Below are positions 5,770-11,289 of a DNA stretch of 11,289 nucleotides, one piece after another. The notes under the pieces were generated by a model. The model saw nothing but the letters and a program-made list of their open reading frames with translations, ran no database searches and had not been told where the DNA came from. This DNA is from Spirulina sp. DLM2.Bin59 (GTDB lineage: Bacteria > Cyanobacteriota > Cyanobacteriia > Cyanobacteriales > Spirulinaceae). The number at the start of each line of letters is the position of its first letter. The stretch's first letter is position 1. Made by a program: the position numbers and the translations under genes. Where the stretch lies: NCBI GenBank assembly GCA_007693875.1, contig RECT01000291.1, positions 1-11,289 on the forward strand, given 5' to 3'.

Positions 5770-5783
5770 GTAACAATGGCTAC
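5770..5783. promoter_or_regulatory. NtcA binding site, GTAN8TAC
   Basis: GTAACAATGGCTAC matches the NtcA consensus GTA-N8-TAC perfectly. Its centre lies about 31 bases upstream of the predicted gifA start, over the -35 region and too close to the -10 for the usual activator arrangement (about 22 bases). That placement fits repression, the known effect of NtcA on gif genes. It also lies about 220 bases upstream of the divergent acyltransferase gene, where an effect is unlikely. Confidence 0.75.
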
Positions 5784-6005
5784 AAAATTTCCAATTATTT
5801 ACAAAACTTCATCAAGGTTCCGTGATGAATTACCCCAGGGGGCGATCGCCCTCTCTCCCTGCCAAACCCTTACCCATCAACCTGTTGAGTAATTCTACTT
5901 AGAACATCCCCCCTCAAAGGGGTCATATTTCCCACTTCCCACGAACCAAAAACTCGCCTGTGATATATTGCCCTTGATCCCGGCGTTCCCCCTAACGGCC
6001 AGACC
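5784..6005. other. Rest of the divergent intergenic region between gifA and the MBOAT gene
   Basis: The gap between the divergent starts is 307 bases. Besides the gifA control elements it contains a HIP1-centred palindrome, GGGCGATCGCCC (5840-5851), and a small CCCC-TCAAA-GGGG hairpin (5910-5922) without a T-run. The likely promoter of the acyltransferase lies at its right end. No small gene with a credible start was found. Confidence 0.4.
5961..5969 (+). promoter_or_regulatory. Extended -10 promoter of the MBOAT gene
   Basis: TG-A-TATATT is a good extended -10 (hexamer 5964-5969), giving a start near 5976 and a leader of about 30 bases. No clear -35 is seen. Confidence 0.45.
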
Positions 6006-7544
6006 ATGACGTTTCTTGATCCGCTCTATATCCCCTTTCTCTTGGGGTTAACCCTCGTTTATTGGTGGCCCCGCCCTCGCACCGAACGGGTGCGGCTTTG
6101 GGTTCTCCTGATCGCCAGTTTAGCCATCTATACTTCCCTTCAGGTGCAGTATGTGCCGCTGATGCTGGCATTGACCGGGATGAATTTTTGGTTCGGTCGG
6201 GCCATGGCTCACCACTATCGTCGGGGACTCCAAAGTGAATACGCGGATCTGAGCAATGAAGAATGGCAAGCGATGCAACGCCTCTGGAGCAATCGAGCCA
6301 CTCAACTCCTGATCATTGGCATCAGTCTGAACCTCCTGTGCCTCTTCGGGTTTAAATATTTAACGCTGCTTTTCAATGGCCTGGGTGCGATCGCCCCCAA
6401 CCCGATCCTGCTCACCGGACGTAACTGGCTGCAAAACTATATCCTTGTTCCCTTAGGGATTTCCTTTTTTACCTTTGAAAACCTGGCCTATCTCGTTGAT
6501 GTCTATCGGGGCGCACCGGCCAGCGAACAATGGTTAGAGTTTGCCAGCTATAAATTTTTCTTCCCCAAGCTGATCTCGGGCCCCATCACCCGTTATCACC
6601 CCTTTATGGCGGAATTCCATGGCCAACCCAAAACTCCGAAGGTGGAACAGTTCACCGAGGGACTGTGGTTGATGGCATCGGGGGCGGTGAAAAAGGCCCT
6701 AATTGCCGATCCTTTGGGGATTTTTGTGGATTTATGCTTGGGAAATTTGGAGCGGGCCGGCAGTGTGGATCTGTGGTTGGTGGTGTTGGCCTATGGTTTG
6801 CAGTTGTATTTCGACTTCAGCGGCTATGTGGATTTGGCGCGAGGGACGGCCCTCTTTTTAGGGATTAATTTACCGGAGAATTTTAATTTCCCCTATTTCA
6901 CCACCAGTATTGCGGTGTTTTGGCGGCGGTGGCATATCACCCTAGGGGATTGGCTGCGGAATTATCTCTATTTTCCCTTGGGGGGGTCGCGGCGATCGCT
7001 CCTGCGGACTTGCTTTAATTTGTGGTTGATTATGGCGATCGCCGGCATTTGGCATATTGATACCCGGGGAACAGCTTGGGGGTTTTTGGTTTGGGGGGGC
7101 CTCCATGGCTTCGCCCTTGTGGCCCATCGCCTCACGGATGTTTACAGCAAAACCCGCCCCGCCTGGGCCCAATGGTGGGAATCCGTGCCGGGATTGATCA
7201 CCGCTTGGGCCTGTACCCAAGGGTTTGTGTTTTTTTCCTGGATTTTCTTCCGACTGCCGGATCTACGCCTGTCGGGATTGATGGTGCGCCATTTATTTGG
7301 CGTGGCCGGGGATGCCCAATTTATTCAAAAAGTTTATTACGAAGCCTTGGGGATGGGGCGGTTTGATCTGTTTTGGATTTTGGGGGTTTTGGTTACGGTG
7401 ATGGCCCTGGCCTACCTCGTTCAAGGGGGATTGAAATTACAACTCAATTGGCATTTAAAGCTGATTCTTGTCCCGATTTGCTTCCTGGCGGTGTGGATGT
7501 TGGCCCCAGAGGGGGGCGGCCGTTATATTTACTTTGATTTCTAA
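6006..7544 (+). CDS. MBOAT family membrane-bound O-acyltransferase (AlgI/DltB-like)
   Basis: This is a 512-residue polytopic membrane protein of the MBOAT family, whose bacterial members (AlgI, DltB, PatA) pass acyl groups across the membrane to polysaccharides or teichoic acids. Family signatures are clear: ENLAYLVDVYRG, SYKFFFPKLISGPITRY, the re-entrant segment FWRRWHITLGDWLRNYLYF (H310), GIWH (H350) and WGGLHG (H367). H350 corresponds to the expected catalytic His of the second conserved block. Hydrophobic spans run from residue 8 to the C-terminus. The length is close to AlgI. AlgI-like proteins usually work with an SGNH/AlgJ/AlgX-type partner, and none is encoded on either side here, so the acceptor is unknown. 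Candidates include an exopolysaccharide or other cell-surface glycan. The ATG at 6006 gives a normal AlgI-type N-terminus, though the ribosome site is weak. Confidence 0.9.
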   Translation: MTFLDPLYIPFLLGLTLVYWWPRPRTERVRLWVLLIASLAIYTSLQVQYVPLMLALTGMNFWFGRAMAHHYRRGLQSEYADLSNEEWQAMQRLWSNRATQLLIIGISLNLLCLFGFKYLTLLFNGLGAIAPNPILLTGRNWLQNYILVPLGISFFTFENLAYLVDVYRGAPASEQWLEFASYKFFFPKLISGPITRYHPFMAEFHGQPKTPKVEQFTEGLWLMASGAVKKALIADPLGIFVDLCLGNLERAGSVDLWLVVLAYGLQLYFDFSGYVDLARGTALFLGINLPENFNFPYFTTSIAVFWRRWHITLGDWLRNYLYFPLGGSRRSLLRTCFNLWLIMAIAGIWHIDTRGTAWGFLVWGGLHGFALVAHRLTDVYSKTRPAWAQWWESVPGLITAWACTQGFVFFSWIFFRLPDLRLSGLMVRHLFGVAGDAQFIQKVYYEALGMGRFDLFWILGVLVTVMALAYLVQGGLKLQLNWHLKLILVPICFLAVWMLAPEGGGRYIYFDF

Positions 7545-7579
7545 GTCCCCGTTAAACCCCCGCTGTCCCGGACAACTTT

Positions 7580-7588
7580 TGCTACAGT
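7580..7588 (+). promoter_or_regulatory. Candidate extended -10 of lysC
   Basis: TG-C-TACAGT (hexamer 7583-7588) has the same sequence as the -10 proposed for gifA. It would start transcription near 7595, about 34 bases before the lysC ATG. No -35 is obvious. Read-through from the acyltransferase gene is an alternative, since the gap is only 84 bases and no terminator is seen. Confidence 0.35.
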
Positions 7589-7628
7589 TGAGGGTTGAAG
7601 TACCCAAACCCCATGCCCTAATCCCGCC

Positions 7629-9428
7629 ATGGCCCTGATTGTTCAAAAATACGGAGGAACCTCCGTCGGCTCCGTCGATCGCATCCAAGCTGTTGCCCAA
7701 CGTATTCACCGCACCGTCAAGGCTGGCCATCAAGTGGTGGTGGTGGTGTCTGCGATGGGTAAAACCACTGATACCCTTGTGGGTCTGGCCCATGACATCA
7801 CCCCCAACCCCAGCCGTCGGGAAATGGATATGCTTCTCTCCACGGGGGAACAGGTTTCCATTGCGCTCCTCACCATGGCCCTCCATGCCTTGGATCAGCC
7901 GGCCATTTCCCTCACTGGGGCCCAGGTGGGCATCGTCACCGAAACCGCCCACAGCCGCGCCCGCATTTTAGACATCAAAACCGAGCGGTTGCGCCGTCAC
8001 CTCAATGAGGGCCATGTGATTGTTGTGGCGGGTTTCCAGGGGATTACCAACAGTGTTGATTTAGAAATTACCACCTTGGGCCGGGGGGGATCGGATACCT
8101 CAGCGGTGGCCCTGGCTGCCGCCCTCCAAGCCAGCCAATGCGAAATCTATACCGATGTGCCGGGGATCCTCACCACCGACCCTCGCCTTGTCCCCAATGC
8201 TCAACTCATGACGGAAATTACCAGCGATGAAATGCTGGAGTTAGCCAGTTTGGGGGCGAAGGTGTTGCATCCCCGTGCGGTGGAAATTGCCCGCAACTAT
8301 GGTGTGCCCTTGGTGGTGCTATCCAGTTGGACCGATGGGCCGGGGACGCGGGTGGTGTCGCCCTTGGCCAGGGGGCGATCGCTCACCAACTTGGAAATTA
8401 CCCGTGCCGTCGATGCGGTGGAATTTGACACGGATCAGGCGAAAGTTGCCCTGTTGCGCATCCCCGATCGCCCCGGTGTGGCGGCCAAATTATTCCAAGA
8501 AATCGCCCACCAAAAAGTAGATGTGGATTTGATTATTCAGTCGATCCATGAGGGCAACACCAATGATATTGCCTTTACGGTGGTGAAGGGGATGCTCACG
8601 CCAGCGGAAGCGGTGGCGGAGGCCATGGCCCCAGTGTTGCGATCTACCACCGCCATGAATCGCGATCAAGCGGAGGTTTTGGTGGAGCGGCGGATTGCCA
8701 AAGTTTCCATCGTCGGCGCGGGGATGATTGGCCACCCTGGCATTGCCGCCACGATGTTTCAAACCCTTGCCGATGCGGGGGTGAATATTGACATGATTTC
8801 CACCTCTGAGGTGAAGGTGAGTTGCGTCATTGCGGCGGCGGATTGCGATCGCGCCATTGCCGCCCTCTGTCAAACCTTTGAGGTTAGTTCCTCCAGCTTG
8901 CACACCGCAACTTCAGGCTTGCCGCCGGTGCGGGGCGTTGCCCTCGACCGTTCCCAGGCACAACTGGCCATCCGCCATGTGCCCGATCGCCCCGGCATGG
9001 CCGCCCATCTTTTCAGCCTTCTCGCCGCTGAAGGGATCAGCGTCGATATGATCATCCAATCCCAGCGGTGCCACATCCTCGACAGCATCCCCACCCGTGA
9101 TATTGCCTGTACTGTTGCTGCTGCCGATGTGGAGCAGGCCCAACGGGTATTAACCCCCATCGTCAGTCAATGGCAACAGGGAAAAATTGTCGTCGATACC
9201 GATGTAGCCAAGGTGAGTATTGTGGGGGCAGGGATGGAGGGCCACCCTGGGGTGGCGGCGCAAATGTTTAACGCCCTGGCCAGTCAAGGGTTCAATATTA
9301 AAATGATTGCCACGTCGGAAATTAAAATTAGTTGCGTCGTCGCGGCTGCGGAAGGTGTGGCGGCCCTCAATGCCATCCATGAGGTGTTTAAACTGGGTTC
9401 GGCTACCCCCGTGCAAGTCCCAGCGTAA
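7629..9428 (+). CDS. lysC: Aspartokinase with four ACT domains
   Basis: Aspartokinase phosphorylates L-aspartate to 4-phospho-aspartate, the first step toward lysine, threonine, methionine and isoleucine. The 599-residue protein has an N-terminal amino-acid kinase domain (about 1-250) with VQKYGGTSVG (5-14), STGEQVSIALL, GFQGIT, TLGRGGSDTSAVALAAAL and YTDVPGILTTDPR. Four ACT domains follow, starting near residues 270, 353, 443 and 523. They are two similar pairs: the first of each pair has IPDRPGVA or VPDRPGMA, and the second has AKVSIVGAGM(I/E)GHPG. The four-ACT layout is that of the cyanobacterial enzyme studied in Synechocystis, which is inhibited jointly by lysine and threonine. No internal start seems used, although an internal start giving a short regulatory subunit, as in some bacteria, cannot be excluded. 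The ATG at 7629 gives the standard N-terminus; no strong ribosome site is visible. Confidence 0.96.
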   Translation: MALIVQKYGGTSVGSVDRIQAVAQRIHRTVKAGHQVVVVVSAMGKTTDTLVGLAHDITPNPSRREMDMLLSTGEQVSIALLTMALHALDQPAISLTGAQVGIVTETAHSRARILDIKTERLRRHLNEGHVIVVAGFQGITNSVDLEITTLGRGGSDTSAVALAAALQASQCEIYTDVPGILTTDPRLVPNAQLMTEITSDEMLELASLGAKVLHPRAVEIARNYGVPLVVLSSWTDGPGTRVVSPLARGRSLTNLEITRAVDAVEFDTDQAKVALLRIPDRPGVAAKLFQEIAHQKVDVDLIIQSIHEGNTNDIAFTVVKGMLTPAEAVAEAMAPVLRSTTAMNRDQAEVLVERRIAKVSIVGAGMIGHPGIAATMFQTLADAGVNIDMISTSEVKVSCVIAAADCDRAIAALCQTFEVSSSSLHTATSGLPPVRGVALDRSQAQLAIRHVPDRPGMAAHLFSLLAAEGISVDMIIQSQRCHILDSIPTRDIACTVAAADVEQAQRVLTPIVSQWQQGKIVVDTDVAKVSIVGAGMEGHPGVAAQMFNALASQGFNIKMIATSEIKISCVVAAAEGVAALNAIHEVFKLGSATPVQVPA

Positions 9429-9435
9429 GGTGCGC

Positions 9436-9441
9436 TATACT
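9436..9441 (+). promoter_or_regulatory. -10 element for the UPF0016 pair
   Basis: TATACT lies just after the lysC stop and about 28 bases before the GTG start at 9469, predicting a start near 9448. The -35 would be inside lysC and is not distinct. This supports independent expression of the transporter pair and the GTG start rather than a start inside lysC. Confidence 0.45.
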
Positions 9442-9468
9442 AGCCTGGAATTTTCACCCCCGAAACCC

Positions 9469-9825
9469 GTGACTGTTAGTGAGCCGCTTCCCAATAACCC
9501 CGATGGGGTTGATTCTTCTAGCATCGATACCCCCAAACGGGGTAAGAGCTTTTGGGCCACCTGCACCAGCACGTTTTTAACGATCCTCTTGGCTGAAATG
9601 GGGGATAAAACCCAGTTGGCAACGTTGTTAATTACAGCAGAATCCCATCGCCCTTGGATTGTGTTTGCGGGGGCAGCGACGGCTTTAATTGCCACCAGCT
9701 TAATTGGGGTGGCTTTGGGATGGTGGCTAGCCCGACGGGTTAGCCCCAAGGTGATGGATTTGGCGGCGGCGGCAATGTTGATGACCGTGGCGGTGCTTTT
9801 ACTCTGGGATATTGTGGGGATGTAG
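9469..9825 (+). CDS. Half-size UPF0016 (TMEM165/GDT1) cation transporter, first subunit
   Basis: UPF0016 proteins export Mn2+ and/or Ca2+, probably in exchange for protons; the full-length cyanobacterial Mnx moves Mn2+ out of the cytoplasm. They normally hold two repeats of three membrane helices, each with an E-x-G-D-(K/R)-(T/S) motif. This 118-residue protein has one repeat only: an N-terminal polar tail (about 1-27), helix 1 with LLAEMGDKTQLAT, helix 2 (IVFAGAATALIATSLIGVALG) and helix 3 near the C-terminus. The frame is open back into lysC, but upstream residues are unlike the family; the GTG at 9469 lies after the lysC stop and a TATACT box and is the best start. It is followed 3 bases later by the second half. 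Known: similar half-size pairs in other cyanobacteria work as heteromeric exporters. Confidence 0.85.
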   Translation: MTVSEPLPNNPDGVDSSSIDTPKRGKSFWATCTSTFLTILLAEMGDKTQLATLLITAESHRPWIVFAGAATALIATSLIGVALGWWLARRVSPKVMDLAAAAMLMTVAVLLLWDIVGM

Positions 9826-9828
9826 GAT

Positions 9829-10104
9829 ATGGATTGGCAACTGTTGAGCTTGAGTTTTGTGACGGTGTTTTTGGCGGAAATTGGCGATAAAAGCCAGTTG
9901 GCGGCGATCGCCCTCAGTGGGAGTTCGCGATCGCCTCAAGCGGTCTTTTTAGGTACAGTCACGGCTTTGGTGTTGGCCAGTTTCGTGGGGGTGATCATTG
10001 GTGAAGGGGTGGCGGCATTTTTACCAGCCAAGCTCCTCAAAGCCGGGGCAGCCATTGGCTTTGCCCTCTTGGCCTTGGGAATTTTAATGAATCCCGAGGA
10101 TTAA
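9829..10104 (+). CDS. Half-size UPF0016 (TMEM165/GDT1) cation transporter, second subunit
   Basis: This 91-residue membrane protein is the partner of the gene 3 bases upstream. It has one three-helix repeat: helix 1 with VFLAEIGDKSQLAA carrying the ExGDKS motif, helix 2 (AVFLGTVTALVLASFVGVII) and helix 3 (LLKAGAAIGFALLALGIL). The motif differs from its partner's in Ile for Met and Ser for Thr, the kind of asymmetry also seen between the two repeats of full-length members. With one motif per polypeptide, a functional pore probably needs both subunits. AGGA directly before the ATG and the tiny gap indicate translational coupling. Its stop codon shares bases with that of the convergent antiporter gene. 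Confidence 0.88.
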   Translation: MDWQLLSLSFVTVFLAEIGDKSQLAAIALSGSSRSPQAVFLGTVTALVLASFVGVIIGEGVAAFLPAKLLKAGAAIGFALLALGILMNPED

Positions 10105-11289
10105 GCCGAAGCAATGGTACTGGCCACCGAGAGGGGAACCTCTTCGATTTCTGGCAGCGTTTCCATCGCCAGGCGGCCGGTGGAACTCCCCCCGGAAAGG
10201 CGTTTGAGTAGTTTGGGGCGAGGATCATGGAGGAGATAGATGAGGCGATCGCCCGCCTGCAATGCTTCCTGAGCCGCCGCCACCTGTAAACCTTTATCCC
10301 GCTTCACCAATAGGGGCAAGAGTTCCCCTGCTTTAATCAGGGCATCAATATGGGCCTGCTGAAACGCCAAACCCGTAGATTTTAAAACCGTTTCGCCTAA
10401 CTTCACCTGACCCGCTTGCAGGTATTGATTCCAGGTTTTCATCGGGACATCGGCTTGGAACGCCGAGACGATTTTCTTACTGGCCTTCGCTTTTTCTGCG
10501 TCCTTCTCCTTGCGAGGCAACACCGCAAACACCCGAGGCGGCTCAAATTCTTCCACTGCCCGCTGGGCTAACACGGAATTGACCTCCCCATTGTTGGTCA
10601 GGGCGATAAATGTGCCGATGGATTCAATCCCTGCTTCTGCTAACACATCGGGATCGAGGGCACTACTTTCAAAGACGGAGAGATCATCTTGACGGGCCTT
10701 CTCACAGGCCTCCGTATCAGTGTCAATCATCACCACCGATTCCCCCGCCTCTTGGAAGAGAGAACCCATCAGTCGCCCCAAGGGGGTACAGCCGACAATC
10801 ACCGCCCCCGTTGCTTCGAGGGAAGTGATTTTTAAACCTTTGGCGACAAAACGAGCGGAAAGGCCTTGGAAAAACACCGTCATTAAAATCGTCAGGAAGA
10901 CGAGGGCCTTAATGGCATCCCCCCCGTTGATCCCCTGCTCAGTGAGCAAGATGGCAAACAGGGAAGCCACGGAAGCCGAAACAATCCCCTTGGGGGCGAT
11001 CCAAGCTACAAACAGCTTTTGTCGCCAATTCAGATCACTATTCCAGGTGCAAACCATGACGCTCAAGGGGCGAATCACCAGCATGAGCACCAACACCGTC
11101 AGCACACTGCCCCAGCCCAGGGCCATAATACTGGCCAGGGAAAGATCCGCCGCCAACAGGACAAACAGCACAGAAACCCCTAAAACCGTCAGTTGTCCCT
11201 TAAACCGGCGCAACATCCGCTCTTCCGGCAATGCCGAGGCCCGCAACACCAACCCGGCTACCACCGTCGCCATTAACCCCGATTCACTG
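10101..11289 (-). CDS. CPA1-type Na+/H+ antiporter with C-terminal TrkA-N domain (5'-truncated by window edge)
   Basis: The frame runs off the right edge: codons upstream of the ATG at 11273 read SESGL and continue the protein, so that ATG is internal. About 395 C-terminal residues are visible. Numbering from the internal Met, the rest of the membrane domain covers about 1-145, with LVIRPLSVMV and the characteristic WIAPKGIVSASVAS (91-104). A Rossmann-like TrkA-N (RCK) domain starts at AVIVGCTPLGR (157-167), with an acidic MIDTD after the second strand, and a TrkA-C-like tail reaches about 360. The protein should exchange Na+ or K+ for H+ across the plasma or thylakoid membrane, gated by nucleotide binding. 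The glycine motif is GCTPLG rather than GxGxxG. The gene converges on the UPF0016 pair with overlapping stop codons (TTAA at 10101-10104). Confidence 0.9.
   Translation of the reverse strand, partial: SESGLMATVVAGLVLRASALPEERMLRRFKGQLTVLGVSVLFVLLAADLSLASIMALGWGSVLTVLVLMLVIRPLSVMVCTWNSDLNWRQKLFVAWIAPKGIVSASVASLFAILLTEQGINGGDAIKALVFLTILMTVFFQGLSARFVAKGLKITSLEATGAVIVGCTPLGRLMGSLFQEAGESVVMIDTDTEACEKARQDDLSVFESSALDPDVLAEAGIESIGTFIALTNNGEVNSVLAQRAVEEFEPPRVFAVLPRKEKDAEKAKASKKIVSAFQADVPMKTWNQYLQAGQVKLGETVLKSTGLAFQQAHIDALIKAGELLPLLVKRDKGLQVAAAQEALQAGDRLIYLLHDPRPKLLKRLSGGSSTGRLAMETLPEIEEVPLSVASTIASA

Noticed and set aside
5910..5922. CCCC-TCAAA-GGGG hairpin as a terminator
   Set aside because: The stem is only 4 bp and no T-run follows on either strand.
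7455..7952. 165-codon minus-strand frame opposite lysC
   Set aside because: It lies mostly antisense to the conserved kinase domain of lysC and is explained by its GC-rich codon bias.
9307..9468. Start of the first UPF0016 gene inside lysC
   Set aside because: The extra residues are an out-of-frame translation of the lysC 3' end; a -10 box and a GTG lie after the lysC stop.

Overview
The window is chromosomal DNA from a cyanobacterium. Sixteen copies of the octamer GCGATCGC (HIP1) lie in 11.3 kb, where chance predicts well under one. The gene content agrees: ThiC behind a TPP riboswitch, four-ACT aspartokinase, IF7-type glutamine synthetase inactivating factors with an NtcA box, and split UPF0016 manganese-type transporters. 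I cannot name the genus from sequence alone.

Layout, left to right. 1-55: possible right end of an IS200/IS605-type element. 212-1716: extended -10 promoter, TPP aptamer and thiC. 1750-1821: a dispersed palindromic repeat. 1858-2931: ribD. 3034-4226: a short unit made of a 48-residue RiPP-like precursor, too short for usual ORF calling, and an HPr-kinase-like protein. The precursor carries the exact lasso-leader pattern YxxPxLxxxGxxxxxT. 4213-4644 (minus): a coiled-coil protein of unknown function, overlapping the kinase tail to tail. 4859-5783 (minus): three tandem gifA genes behind one perfect NtcA site (GTAN8TAC) and closed by one rho-independent terminator. 6006-7544: an AlgI-like MBOAT acyltransferase, divergent from the gifA array. 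7629-9428: lysC. 9469-10104: two half-size UPF0016 (TMEM165/GDT1) genes 3 bases apart. 10101 to the right edge (minus): the C-terminal part of a CPA1-type Na+/H+ antiporter with a fused TrkA-N domain.

How the genes work together. Most neighbours are independent housekeeping functions: thiamin, riboflavin, aspartate-family amino acids and ion homeostasis. Three groupings are functional units. First, the precursor plus kinase looks like a minimal or orphan RiPP module, because no lasso cyclase, protease or PqqD-like gene is nearby. Second, the triplicated gifA operon should be repressed by NtcA under nitrogen limitation and should shut down glutamine synthetase when nitrogen is plentiful. Third, the UPF0016 pair probably assembles into one heteromeric cation exporter.

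The observations most worth following up are the hidden lasso-leader peptide with its kinase and the gifA triplication.
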